From Dehalococcoidia bacterium (lineage in GTDB: Bacteria > Chloroflexota > Dehalococcoidia > UBA2979): a DNA stretch of 51,010 bases. How positions within the stretch are numbered: the stretch's first letter is position 1; each line of letters opens with the position of its first letter. This document shows positions 35,510-43,444 of the stretch, piece after piece. The notes beneath the pieces were generated by a model that saw only the letters and a list, made by a program, of their open reading frames with translations, ran no database searches and was not told the origin of the DNA. Location of the stretch: the NCBI GenBank assembly GCA_028279505.1, contig JANQNP010000089.1, positions 1 through 51,010 of the forward strand, read 5' to 3'. The translations under genes were made by a program, and so were the position numbers.

Positions 35510-36112
35510 ATGGAACTTGGACTCGGCATCAAACGACGGAGAAACCTCCTCCGCGACCGATACGTGCGCCCGTTCGTCTTCATTCACATCAACAAGACAG
35601 GCGGCGAGAGCGTCGGACGTGCGCTCGGTCTCGTGAAGGAGCATCGATCCGCTCGCGACAAACGCGACGAGCTCGGTCCGCGTCATTGGGATCGGAAGTT
35701 CAAGTTCTCATTCGTCCGGAACCCGTGGGATCGGTTGGTCTCGCTCTATAGCTTCCGGCTGATCAAGGATCGCGTACCGGAGCGCGATGGCGCGCCGCTC
35801 ACGTTCGAGACGTGGATTGAACGCACATACGGTCCCGCCGCCAGCGCCCCCGGACTGCTGAACGGGGAGCAGGTGAACTGGCTCTCCGACGAGCAGGGTC
35901 GAATCATCGTCGACTTCGTTGGTCGGTTCGAGCGGCTCGCCGACGACTTCGCCCAGGTCGGCGCGCGGTTGGACCGCGATGTTGAACTGCCCCACCTGAA
36001 CGCGTCCCAGCGCGGCCCGTACCCTGACTACTACTCCGACCGAACTCGTCAACTCGTCGAACAGCGTTTCGCGAATGACATCGAGGCATTCGGGTACGAG
36101 TTCGGCCGTTAG
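35510..36112 (+). CDS. Sulfotransferase family 2 protein
   Basis: A 200-residue PAPS-dependent sulfotransferase-like enzyme. The 5'-phosphosulfate loop is FVFIHINKTGGESVG (residues about 22-36) and the 3'-phosphate site is KFSFVRNPWDRLVSLYSF (about 63-80), both well preserved. These enzymes sulfate polysaccharides or lipids at the envelope. No glycosyltransferase or PAPS synthesis gene is near. A TACGCT hexamer (35498-35503) ends six bases before the ATG and no Shine-Dalgarno is seen, so the message may be leaderless. The base composition looks slightly lower in GC than the nuo genes, so recent transfer is possible. Confidence 0.85.
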   Translation: MELGLGIKRRRNLLRDRYVRPFVFIHINKTGGESVGRALGLVKEHRSARDKRDELGPRHWDRKFKFSFVRNPWDRLVSLYSFRLIKDRVPERDGAPLTFETWIERTYGPAASAPGLLNGEQVNWLSDEQGRIIVDFVGRFERLADDFAQVGARLDRDVELPHLNASQRGPYPDYYSDRTRQLVEQRFANDIEAFGYEFGR

Positions 36113-36167
36113 CCCAACCGAACGCTCGGCCTCGCATGCTCCCGGACCGTCGCAGCGGCCCTCGAGG

Positions 36168-36764
36168 TCAGCCCCGTCCGACCCGCGAGGGCGTTCGATC
36201 GGCGACCGCTCCCCCGGTGCCGACCGACGCCCGATGCCGCCGCACCCGCACGCGCGTCGCGCATCGCGTCGAGCAGTACTGCTGAGCCTGCCGCCGCCCG
36301 CGGTCGAGGAACGCCAGACCGCAGGTCGGGTCGGCGCAGATCCCCCAGGGCACCCGATCGCTCGACGCGAACCGCGCGGCGAGGGCGAACGTGCTGGTCG
36401 CCGCGAACCACCGCGTCCAACCCGTTCCGGGCTCGTCGAAGTGGAGATGCCAGTCCCATCCCGCTTCGCGCTCGAGGCGTGGAGGCGCGCTGTGGACCGC
36501 CAGGAGGCGGTTCAGCTCGTGTGCCGCCTGATCGCGATCGACGATTGCGCACAGCCGGCGCAGCTCGTGGCACACCGCGACGAACTCGTCCAGCTCCTCG
36601 ATGAGAGACTCGGCATCGGCCTCGCCCCACCCCTCGAGGAGTTCCCGGAGCGCCGCGCCGAGCTCAGGGCTCGAACCCGCATCCGAGACCGTGTTGATGA
36701 TCTCGATCGCCCGCTCGGCGCTATCGAGGTGACGATCGAACGGCAACATCGGTAACGTCATCAT
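36168..36764 (-). CDS. CGNR zinc-finger (ABATE domain) transcriptional regulator
   Basis: A 198-residue protein with an ABATE-type N-terminal domain (about 20-130) and a C-terminal CGNR zinc finger: CADPTCGLAFLDRGRRQAQQYCSTRCATRVRVRRHR. The four cysteines and the RVRRHR DNA-contact tail are present, although the namesake CGNR is CATR here. Family members are probable stress or resistance regulators. ATG codons at 36764 and 36761 are candidate starts; both lie in a palindrome shared with the divergent MFS gene, which it probably regulates. Confidence 0.88.
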   Translation of the reverse strand: MMTLPMLPFDRHLDSAERAIEIINTVSDAGSSPELGAALRELLEGWGEADAESLIEELDEFVAVCHELRRLCAIVDRDQAAHELNRLLAVHSAPPRLEREAGWDWHLHFDEPGTGWTRWFAATSTFALAARFASSDRVPWGICADPTCGLAFLDRGRRQAQQYCSTRCATRVRVRRHRASVGTGGAVADRTPSRVGRG

Positions 36765-36781
36765 GTGAATATGACGTTACC
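36751..36781. promoter_or_regulatory. Palindrome holding both divergent start codons
   Basis: GGTAACGTCAT (36751-36761), 9 bases, then ATGACGTTACC (36771-36781): perfect 11-bp arms. The minus-strand ATG 36761 and the plus-strand ATG 36771 are the inner ends of the arms, so both proteins begin with the same codons for M-T-L-P. It is a likely operator for the CGNR regulator. Confidence 0.8.
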
Positions 36782-37928
36782 ACGACGAGCCTTCATCGCG
36801 GGCACCGCTGCACGGATGTCAGTCGAGGGTGTCCCGCTGGCGATCGTCCTGGCACTGGTCGCGCGTGACGGCGGCGCGCAGGCGGCCGGTCTCCTGATCG
36901 GCGTCTCGACGCTGCCGCAACTCGTGACCGGCCCCGTCGTCGGTCGAGCGCTCGACCGCGCGGCCAACCCCCAGCGGCTGGTGGCCGTTGCCGCTGCGCT
37001 CGCCTCCGCCGCCCTGATCGTTCTCGGACTGAGCGGTGCGTCCGGCTGGCCGGCATTCGTTGCGGCGGCGGCGCTGGCGTGCACCACGCCGGCGGCGACC
37101 GGCGGGCTCAGCGCCCTGGTCAGCACCTGGGCGCCGCCCACCGCCCGGCTGTCCGTGTTGGACGCCGCGGGATACAACACGGCCGGCGTGGCCGCGCCGG
37201 TCACCGTCACCGCGCTCGCTACGGTCGACGTCGACTGGGCGTTCTTCGCGCTCGCGGCCGCCGGTCTCGTCGCCCTACCGGCACTGCTCGGCGCACCGAG
37301 CAGCGGCTCGACTGGCCAGAGCACCACGTCCGGCCTGCGCCCCGCGCTGCTCGCCATCTGGTCTCGGCCGCGACTGCTCGCGGTCACGACCTCGACGACG
37401 ATGTTCGAGGCGGCGATCGGCGGCCTCACGATCGCGGCGGCGGCCGCTGCTGCCGCTCACCAGCGCGACGCCTCCGCCGCGGGCGTGCTCGTCTCCGCGA
37501 TCGCCGTCGGCGCGCTGGTCGGCTCTGCGGCGATGACCCGCGGGTCCCGAGGGTTCGACAGCCTCGGTCAGACGCTCCTCGCGATCGCCGGCACCGGGAT
37601 CTGCCTGCTCCTCATGAGCATCTCGGCCTGGCCGATCGTCCTCGCGCTGGCCGCGCTGGTCGGGCTGCTCGACGCCCCGCTGCTCATCGGCACCTACGAG
37701 GCGCGAACCGAGAACAGCGCCGCCTCCATCCGCGCGCGGGTCTTCACCGTCGCGGCGAGCCTGAAGCTTGGTGCCTCCTCGATCGGCGCGGTGCTCGCCG
37801 GAACCTTGATCGCCGATCGCGCCACGACCGCCGGCGTCGCCGTGATCGGACTCGTCGCGCTGCTCGCCGCCGCCGTCGGCTACGCGATCGCGTCGCATCG
37901 CGCGGCGCGATCGACCTGCCACTGCTAG
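36771..37928 (+). CDS. MFS transporter
   Basis: A 385-residue transporter with 12 predicted membrane helices, Ala/Leu/Val-rich throughout. The loop between helices 2 and 3, GRALDRAANPQRLV, matches the MFS motif A pattern (GxLaDRxGrkxxl). The substrate is unknown; the divergent CGNR regulator suggests an inducible efflux pump. GTG 36765 is an alternative start. No Shine-Dalgarno is visible within the 9 bases separating the divergent starts. It ends in HRAARSTCHC. Confidence 0.88.
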   Translation: MTLPRRAFIAGTAARMSVEGVPLAIVLALVARDGGAQAAGLLIGVSTLPQLVTGPVVGRALDRAANPQRLVAVAAALASAALIVLGLSGASGWPAFVAAAALACTTPAATGGLSALVSTWAPPTARLSVLDAAGYNTAGVAAPVTVTALATVDVDWAFFALAAAGLVALPALLGAPSSGSTGQSTTSGLRPALLAIWSRPRLLAVTTSTTMFEAAIGGLTIAAAAAAAAHQRDASAAGVLVSAIAVGALVGSAAMTRGSRGFDSLGQTLLAIAGTGICLLLMSISAWPIVLALAALVGLLDAPLLIGTYEARTENSAASIRARVFTVAASLKLGASSIGAVLAGTLIADRATTAGVAVIGLVALLAAAVGYAIASHRAARSTCHC

Positions 37929-37979
37929 AGTGCGTGCACCGATCAGCGAGGCAAGGACGCCGCGAACCAGAGGACGCGT

Positions 37980-38102
37980 GTGAAGTACACCAAGCCCAGC
38001 GTCGAGCGGTCCAGGCTCGTCGCCCACATGATCAACGACCCGTCATCCTGCGAGGCGGCCGGCGGCATCTGGACCGCCAAGGGCTGCGATATCGATACCT
38101 AG
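37980..38102 (+). CDS. Orphan RiPP-like (lasso-leader-like) precursor peptide
   Basis: A 40-residue peptide: VKYTKPSVERSRLVAHM as a leader-like part with a Y-x-x-P motif (Y3, P6), then INDPSSCEAAGGIWTAKGCDIDT with cysteines at 24 and 36. YxxP near the N-terminus is the element by which lasso-peptide and related RiPP leaders bind an RRE domain. The GTG start has GAGG six bases upstream, and a strong terminator follows 25 bases after the TAG, so it looks like a self-contained transcribed gene. No cyclase, protease or RRE gene is nearby. Alternative: a small Cys-containing protein unrelated to RiPPs. Confidence 0.55.
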   Translation: MKYTKPSVERSRLVAHMINDPSSCEAAGGIWTAKGCDIDT

Positions 38103-38127
38103 CCGTCACACCAGACGAGGCCAACGC

Positions 38128-38153
38128 AGCAGCCACCCCTCAGGGTGGCTGCT
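38128..38153 (+). terminator. Terminator of the small peptide gene
   Basis: AGCAGCCACCC (38128-38138) and GGGTGGCTGCT (38143-38153) form an 11-bp perfect stem with loop CTCA, followed by CTGATCT. It serves the peptide gene and may also serve the convergent histidine kinase gene. Confidence 0.85.
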
Positions 38154-38203
38154 CTGATCTGGAGCGCGCCCGCGCCAGGCGCGGCCACCGACCGCGCGAT
38201 CTA

Positions 38204-39451
38204 CTACCCGACGCCCCCGCGCCCATCGAGGGGTAGTCGCACCGTCATCGTCGTCCCCGCCCCGGGCTCGCTGGCCGCCGTTAGCGTCCCGCCGTGCGCC
38301 TCCACCAACCCGCGCGCGATCGCCAGTCCGAGGCCAAACCCCGGCGACGCCGAATCCTTCGCGAACCGCTCGAACACCCGCGGCAGCACCTCCGGATCGA
38401 TCCCCGCTCCCGAGTCCACCACCCGCACCTCGACCCAGCCACCCTCCGAGGCCGCAACGATCTCCACCGTCCCCGGCCGCCCCGTGTGGCGAATGGCGTT
38501 CGAGACCAGGTTGGTCAGCACCTCGCGAATCCGCAGCGGGTCCACCTCGATCAGCGGCAGGTCGTCCCCGGTCGCCGTCGTCAGCTCGACCCCCTCCGAG
38601 GCGGCCAGCCCCACGTGGCTCCCCGCGACGTCCTCGATCAGCACCGCCAGGTCCGTCGGCTCCGGGTGCAGCGCCAGCGTCCCCGCCTCCGCCAGCGTCA
38701 CCGTCCGCAAGTCGTCCACGAGCCGCGACAGCACCTCCACCTCGCCGAGCAGCGTCGCGATCCGTGCCTCGTCCGGCGGGTGCACCCCGTCCTGGATCGC
38801 CTCCAGCTCCCCCTGGATCACCGCTAGCGGGTTCCGCAGCTCGTGGCTCACGTCCGCCAGCAGCGTCCGCCGCGTCTCCTCGTCCTCCTCGAGCCGCTCC
38901 GCCATCGTGTTGAACGCCCGCGCCAGCGAGCGCATCGGCCCGCTCGACCACGACGGCTCGGGCACCCGCGCACTGAAGTCGCTGTCCTCGAGGCGCGCCA
39001 CCGCCCGGCTCACCCGGTTCACCTCGCGCAGGATCCGCGCGATCAGGAGCGCGCTCGCCCCGAGGATCGCCACCACCAGCAGCACTAGCAGCAGCCAGAC
39101 CCCGAACGTCGCCCCCTCGGCCAACCCCCCGTCGAGCGGCGTCACGCGGGTCACCACGAGCGTGAGCAACGCGATCGCGCCAACCACCGCGAACAGCACG
39201 AACGTCAGGAGCGCGCACCCACACCCGATCGCCTGCTGCGGCCGCGGTCCGCGCCGCGAACCCCCGCGCCCCGATCGACGCCTCCGAGGTGGCCAGTCCT
39301 CGCCCTCCGGCCACCAGTCCGGCTGCTCGCGCGGCCAACGCCGGCGCTCGCGCTCCCCCGACTGATCCCGATCTCGAGACGACCACGACTCGCCCGAGGA
39401 CCACCAGTCCTCTCGCCAGCGCTCCTCCCGGTCTCGGCCTTCGGGCGTCAC
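38204..39451 (-). CDS. Membrane sensor histidine kinase
   Basis: A 415-residue HAMP-type kinase. Residues 1-75 are an unusual cytosolic extension rich in Trp, Arg, Asp and Glu (WREDWWSSGESWSSRDRD). Two membrane helices follow (about 78-101 and 116-139) with only ~14 residues between them, so there is almost no extracytoplasmic sensor. HAMP (140-192), HisKA with H203 (DVSHELRNPLAVIQGE), and the ATPase domain (NLVSNAIRHTG, DSGAGIDPE, GFGLGLAIARGLVEAHGG) are intact. The GTG start overlaps the stop of the regulator gene, forming a classic two-component operon. Confidence 0.95.
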   Translation of the reverse strand: MTPEGRDREERWREDWWSSGESWSSRDRDQSGERERRRWPREQPDWWPEGEDWPPRRRRSGRGGSRRGPRPQQAIGCGCALLTFVLFAVVGAIALLTLVVTRVTPLDGGLAEGATFGVWLLLVLLVVAILGASALLIARILREVNRVSRAVARLEDSDFSARVPEPSWSSGPMRSLARAFNTMAERLEEDEETRRTLLADVSHELRNPLAVIQGELEAIQDGVHPPDEARIATLLGEVEVLSRLVDDLRTVTLAEAGTLALHPEPTDLAVLIEDVAGSHVGLAASEGVELTTATGDDLPLIEVDPLRIREVLTNLVSNAIRHTGRPGTVEIVAASEGGWVEVRVVDSGAGIDPEVLPRVFERFAKDSASPGFGLGLAIARGLVEAHGGTLTAASEPGAGTTMTVRLPLDGRGGVG

Positions 39452-40155
39452 GAGGCCGCGTCGTCGTCGCGGTCGTCCGCGAACCGGTACCCCACCCCGT
39501 ACACCGTGAAGATGTACCGAGGGCGCCGCGGGTCCGGTTCGATCTTCCGCCGCAGGTTCTTGATGTGCGCGTCGATCGCCCGCTCGTACGACTCGAACGC
39601 CACCCCGTGGATCGCGTCGAGCAGCTGGCTCCGCGTGAAGATCCGCCCCGGCTGCCGCGCCAGCGTCTCCAGCAGCTTGAACTCCGTCGCCGTCAGCTCG
39701 ATGTCCGCGCCGCCGACCTCCGCCCGCATCCGCTCCACCTGCAGCCGCACGTCCCCCGCCACCACCTCGTCGCCCGCCGGTTCCGGCGCTCGCTCCGAGG
39801 TCCGCCGCAGCACCGCCTTCACCCGCGCCACCAGCTCCCGAGGGCTGAACGGCTTCGTGATGTAGTCGTCTGCCCCCAGCTCGAGCCCCAGCACCCGGTC
39901 CAGCTCGTCGTCCCGCGCCGTCAGCATCACGATCGGGATCGCCGACTCGCGCCGCAGCTCCCGCGTCACGTCCAGCCCGTCGATCCCCGGCAGTCCGAGG
40001 TCCAACACCACCAGGTCCGGCCGCACCGATCGCGCCGTCTCCAGCGCCGACTCACCATCCGAGGCCGTCACCACCTCGAAGCTCGCGTGCTCCAGGTAGT
40101 CCCGCGCCAGATCCACGATCCGCGGCTCGTCGTCGACGATCAGCACCGTAGGCAT
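39448..40155 (-). CDS. OmpR/PhoB-family response regulator
   Basis: A 235-residue regulator. The receiver domain has the acidic pair D8/D9, phosphoacceptor D52 (LVVLDLGLPGIDG), the T in VMLTAR and the K in ITKPFSP. The C-terminal winged helix (IELTATEFKLLETLARQPGRIFTR ... IDAHIKNLRRKI ... TVYGVGYRF) is complete. The ATG at 40155 is 8 bases from a TAGGAT (-10-like, 40168-40163) with no Shine-Dalgarno, so it may be leaderless. A short palindrome TGTTC-GGG-GAACA (40192-40204) upstream could be an operator. Confidence 0.96.
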   Translation of the reverse strand: MPTVLIVDDEPRIVDLARDYLEHASFEVVTASDGESALETARSVRPDLVVLDLGLPGIDGLDVTRELRRESAIPIVMLTARDDELDRVLGLELGADDYITKPFSPRELVARVKAVLRRTSERAPEPAGDEVVAGDVRLQVERMRAEVGGADIELTATEFKLLETLARQPGRIFTRSQLLDAIHGVAFESYERAIDAHIKNLRRKIEPDPRRPRYIFTVYGVGYRFADDRDDDAAS

Positions 40156-40228
40156 GGCGGCGATCCTAGCCGCTGCCCGGCCCGGAGGGCATGTTCGGGG
40201 AACACGCTCTGCAAGCCTGAGCACCGGC

Positions 40229-41257
40229 TCAGATCGAGATCACGACCTTCCCGCGCGCGTGCCCCTCCTCGAGGTACGCGATCGCCTCCGGCACCTCCTC
40301 CAACCGGTACGAGCGGTCGATCACCGCCTCGATCTCGCCACCATCCAGCAGCTCCGCGAGCCGCTCGAGGTCGTCTCGGTCCCGCTGCGCCAGCATCGTC
40401 TTCATCCGCCCGCGCCCAACGACCTTCAGCCACACCCCGCGCAGCGGCGATCCCGCCACCCCGATGTAGCGGCCACCCTCGTCAACCACCCGTCGCAAGT
40501 CCCCAAGCGACCGATTCCCGACCGCGTCGATCACCAGGTCGTACCGTTCGCCACGCTGCGTGAAATCCTCGCGGGTGTAGTCCACCACCTCGTCAGCGCC
40601 GATCCCACCGACGAGCTCGAGGTTCCGCGTGCTGCACACCCCCGTCACGTGCGCTCCGAACGCCCTCGCGATCTGCACTGCGTACGTTCCGACGCCGCCG
40701 GCAGCGCCGTTCACGAGCACCCGCCGCGACGAGGCCTCCTCGCCCGCGCCCGAACCATCCGAGGTCAGCCCGCCGTGGTCGCGTAGCGCCTGCAGCGCAG
40801 TCAGCCCCGCGATCGGTACCGACGCAGCGTGCTGGTGCGACACCATCCACGGCTTCCGCGCGACATGCTCGACGCGTGCCCGCACGAACTCGGCGAACGC
40901 CCCGGTGCTCAAACCGAACACTTCGTCACCGGCCTGCAGCTCCGTCACGCCTGGTCCAGTCGCTGCGACCGTCCCGGAGAAGTCTGCCCCCAACGTTCGG
41001 CGCGCCGGCTTCGGCCGACGCAGCCCGGCCATGAGCCTCACGAGGGCTGGATCGCCCCGCATGAAGTGCCAGTCGTACGGATTCACGGAAGCCGCGGCCA
41101 CCTGCACCAGCACCTCGCCCGGCCCCGGCTCCGGCCGCCCGATTTCCGCGAGCGCCAGCACCTCGGGGCCGCCGTACCGCTCGTACCGGATCGCCTGCAT
41201 CGTTCGCGTCGCGGTGCCCGTGCCGGCCCGCTCGCCGCTGCTCGTCGTCGTCGTCAT
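40229..41257 (-). CDS. NAD(P)-dependent alcohol dehydrogenase / quinone oxidoreductase (MDR family)
   Basis: A 342-residue medium-chain reductase of the zinc-free quinone-oxidoreductase type. The N-terminal GroES-like domain has YGGPEVLALAEIGRPEPGPGEVLVQV and GADFSGTVAATGPGV; the Rossmann part has VLVNGAAGGVGTYAVQIARAFGAHVTGVCS and IDAVGNRSLGDL. Zinc ligands are absent. The ATG at 41257 has a GGAGGAG six bases upstream; the ATG at 41275 is possible but weaker. The N-terminal ~20 residues are Thr/Ser/Gly-rich. It lies downstream of the flavin-dependent enzyme gene (41300) and may share its transcript. Confidence 0.93.
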   Translation of the reverse strand: MTTTTSSGERAGTGTATRTMQAIRYERYGGPEVLALAEIGRPEPGPGEVLVQVAAASVNPYDWHFMRGDPALVRLMAGLRRPKPARRTLGADFSGTVAATGPGVTELQAGDEVFGLSTGAFAEFVRARVEHVARKPWMVSHQHAASVPIAGLTALQALRDHGGLTSDGSGAGEEASSRRVLVNGAAGGVGTYAVQIARAFGAHVTGVCSTRNLELVGGIGADEVVDYTREDFTQRGERYDLVIDAVGNRSLGDLRRVVDEGGRYIGVAGSPLRGVWLKVVGRGRMKTMLAQRDRDDLERLAELLDGGEIEAVIDRSYRLEEVPEAIAYLEEGHARGKVVISI

Positions 41258-41299
41258 CGTCCGCTCCTCCGTCATTCGCTTCCCCGTCGTGCCCGCGCG

Positions 41300-42514
41300 C
41301 TACAACGAGGCCAGTCGGTTCGCCTCCGGATGCCCGAGTAGGTTCCCGCCCACGTACTCGAGGTTCCGCTCGCTCACCCCCGCGTTCTGCTTCAGCGTGT
41401 GGATGTCCCGGAAGCACCGCTCGATCGGGTTGGTCGCGTAGATCGCGCTCGCCCCCGTGAGGGCCTGCATCTCCTCCACCACCTCGACCGCCGTCTGCGT
41501 CGCGTGCGCGCTCGCCAGCTGCGCGTCCAGCCGCCGGTCGAGCGGCACCGGGTCGCCCCACGCCGTCAGCGCCCACACGTCCTCCGCCACCTCCAGGTGC
41601 CACGAGCGAGCGGCGCGCAGCGCCGCCGCCGCGGCCCCGAACCGTGCCTGCACGCTCCCGCGTGCAGCCAGCGGCGTCTCCGTCAGCGCCGGCACCTTCG
41701 TCGCCGCCAGCTCCACGAACGCATCCACCGCGTGCTGCGCAATCCCGAGGGCGATCGACGCCATCGGCATCGCCCCTCGCGTGATCAGCGGCAGCTGGTA
41801 TAGCGCCCCCTGGCAACTCTCGTTGCACTCGGTGCTCAGCATCTGATGCGTCTCGTGCTCCGGCACGAACAGATCCGTCACCACGATGTCCGCGCTCCCG
41901 GTCCCCCGGAGCCCCGTCACGTCCCACGTATCGAGGATCTCCGCCGCCTCCCGAGGAAAGCTCAGGATCCGCACCTCCGGCCGCCCGCTCTCGCCGATGA
42001 TCGGCTTGCCGTCCTCCATCAGAATCGCGCCGCCACCCAGCCGCGTCGCGTGATGGCATCCGCTCGCGTACTGCCACCGCGCGCTGATCCGGTATCCGCC
42101 GTCCACCCGCTCCGCCGGCTGGAACGGGAACGCCCCCGTCGCCACGATCCCGATCTCCTCGCCACCGAACGTCTCGAGGAACAGGTCGTCGCTCACCGCC
42201 GCGTAGTTCGTAGCGCTGCTCGCCGCGATCGACGCGATCCACCCCGCCGACCCATCGATCCGCCCGAGGGCTTCGAACGCCCGCAGCGCCTCCGGCAGCG
42301 GCGACTCGCTGCCGCCAACGCCCTCCGGCAACCAGATCCCGAACAGCCCGGCGTCCTTCATCGCCTCGACGACCTCATCCGAGAGCCGCCGGCGCTCGTC
42401 CGCCTCCGCGGCATGCGCCTCGATCACCCCTCGCACCCCCTCGACCCGCTCGAGGAGCGTCCGGCCTTCCGGCTTGGCATCCGTCTCGGTCGTCGTCGCG
42501 GTCGCGGTCGTCAT
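41300..42514 (-). CDS. Acyl-CoA dehydrogenase-fold flavin monooxygenase (DszC/HsaA-like)
   Basis: A 404-residue protein with the acyl-CoA dehydrogenase fold but lacking its C-terminal signature; it resembles two-component flavin-dependent monooxygenases such as DszC or HsaA. Key parts: LSDEVVEAMKDAGLFGIWLPEGVGGSE (N-domain), ASIAASSATNYAAV, WQYASGCHHATRLGGGAI (central barrel), DVTGLRGTGSADIVVTDLFVP and the C-terminal helices ending ERCFRDIHTLKQNAGVSERNLEYVG. A flavin reductase partner is not adjacent. The ATG at 42514 has GAGGAG upstream. The 47-residue ORF at 42640-42783 precedes it. Confidence 0.88.
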   Translation of the reverse strand: MTTATATTTETDAKPEGRTLLERVEGVRGVIEAHAAEADERRRLSDEVVEAMKDAGLFGIWLPEGVGGSESPLPEALRAFEALGRIDGSAGWIASIAASSATNYAAVSDDLFLETFGGEEIGIVATGAFPFQPAERVDGGYRISARWQYASGCHHATRLGGGAILMEDGKPIIGESGRPEVRILSFPREAAEILDTWDVTGLRGTGSADIVVTDLFVPEHETHQMLSTECNESCQGALYQLPLITRGAMPMASIALGIAQHAVDAFVELAATKVPALTETPLAARGSVQARFGAAAAALRAARSWHLEVAEDVWALTAWGDPVPLDRRLDAQLASAHATQTAVEVVEEMQALTGASAIYATNPIERCFRDIHTLKQNAGVSERNLEYVGGNLLGHPEANRLASL

Positions 42515-42540
42515 CGTCGATCTCCTCATCGCGAAGCCGC

Positions 42541-42622
42541 CCCGCGTTCCGCGGGACGCCTCCGCTGCTCCCCTGCTGCTGGTCGCCTGTCGCAAGTCGG
42601 GGCGCGCGGCGATGCGCCGCGC
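42541..42622 (-). promoter_or_regulatory. Hairpins between the 47-residue ORF and the monooxygenase gene
   Basis: Two perfect hairpins lie in the 125-base gap: CCCGCG-N3-CGCGGG (42541-42555; loop GAA on the transcribed strand) and GCGCGGCG-ATG-CGCCGCGC (42604-42622, where the second arm ends at 42622). No T-run follows either. They could attenuate or stabilise the downstream message. Confidence 0.45.
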
Positions 42623-42639
42623 ACCCGCCCTCCGCCTGC

Positions 42640-42783
42640 CTACACCCCGTGCACCGACAGATCGGCATCGAGCGCACGCCGCAGATCGCGGCGTGCTTCC
42701 CGCATCGAGGGCGCAACATGCTGCCGGCCGCGCCCCACGAGGGCGCTGTAGTACCGGTCGGATCGGATCGTGTGTGTCGTCAT
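42640..42783 (-). CDS. 47-residue protein of the YYSAL small-protein family
   Basis: This ORF starts MTTHTIRSDRYYSALVGRG and continues PSMREARRDLRRALDADLSVHGV. AAGGAG eight bases upstream of the ATG is an excellent ribosome site. It aligns with the 52-residue ORF at 23998-24156 over YYSAL, GxGR, P and E(T/A)RxDLxR. It is the 5'-most gene ahead of the flavin monooxygenase. The family function is unknown. Confidence 0.65.
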   Translation of the reverse strand: MTTHTIRSDRYYSALVGRGRQHVAPSMREARRDLRRALDADLSVHGV

Positions 42784-42899
42784 CGCGGTTGCTCCTTCGA
42801 CAGGCCTCGCCCGGCCCGCGGCGGCCCCGGCCCCAGCCGAGGGCATCCCCCTGGCTCGGCCGGCCCCACCGCGCGTGAATTCGTCTTGTTCGTCCGCCG

Positions 42900-43316
42900 T
42901 TAGGCGCCGGCCGTCGCCCCCGACCCGGTCGAGTCCCCCCGACCCTCCGAGGCGTGCCACTCGTCGTGGATCTCGCGTGCGCGGCTCTCCCACCGGTCGC
43001 GACGCCGCTCGCGCCACCCGCCGGGGCCGGGGCCCCCGCCACCGTTCCCGCGCCGCCAGAAGCCGAACATCACGGTCTTCAGCAGCCCGAACGCCAGAAA
43101 CCAGAAGAAGATCGCCCCGAAGAACGCGAACGGCAGGAACAGGTACCCGGGCAGGTCATGCCCGCCTTCGCGTACCGTCGTCACAGTCCCGTCCGCACTC
43201 GTCGTCGTCGTCTCCACCACCTGGAGGTCGCCCCCTAGCTCCCGAGCAACGAGCCCGACTCCGAGGAAGAGCACCACCAGGAACGCCAGCGCGCTCAGCC
43301 GTCCGGCCCAGCTCAC
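42900..43316 (-). CDS. Two-helix membrane protein with basic C-terminal tail
   Basis: A 138-residue hypothetical protein. Membrane helix 1 spans about residues 6-25 (LSALAFLVVLFLGVGLVA), a ~30-residue exterior loop rich in Thr (VETTTTSADGTVTTV) follows, and helix 2 spans about 58-84 (LFLPFAFFGAIFFWFLAFGLLK). The cytosolic tail is Gly/Arg/Trp-rich (GGWRERRRDRWESRAREIHDEWH). The GTG overlaps the stop of the 43-residue membrane protein gene. Function unknown. Confidence 0.75.
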   Translation of the reverse strand: MSWAGRLSALAFLVVLFLGVGLVARELGGDLQVVETTTTSADGTVTTVREGGHDLPGYLFLPFAFFGAIFFWFLAFGLLKTVMFGFWRRGNGGGGPGPGGWRERRRDRWESRAREIHDEWHASEGRGDSTGSGATAGA

Positions 43317-43444
43317 AACGTCGCCCCATCAAGCTCGGCCTGCTCATCGAGCCGCGCCTGGCGATGCGCCGCTGCCGCGCGGCAGCCCTTCTTGATCACC
43401 GCCAGCAGAATCAGCAGCGGAATGATCCGCGCCACGTACTTCAT
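43313..43444 (-). CDS. 43-residue single-helix membrane protein
   Basis: A tiny protein with one hydrophobic segment (VARIIPLLILLAVI, residues 4-17) and a charged helical tail (AAAHRQARLDEQAELDGATL). The ATG at 43444 has GGAAGGA seven bases upstream, and the stop forms a GTGA overlap with the next membrane protein gene, so the pair is probably translated together and may form a complex. The longer frame upstream to 43657 is not supported. Confidence 0.65.
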   Translation of the reverse strand: MKYVARIIPLLILLAVIKKGCRAAAAHRQARLDEQAELDGATL

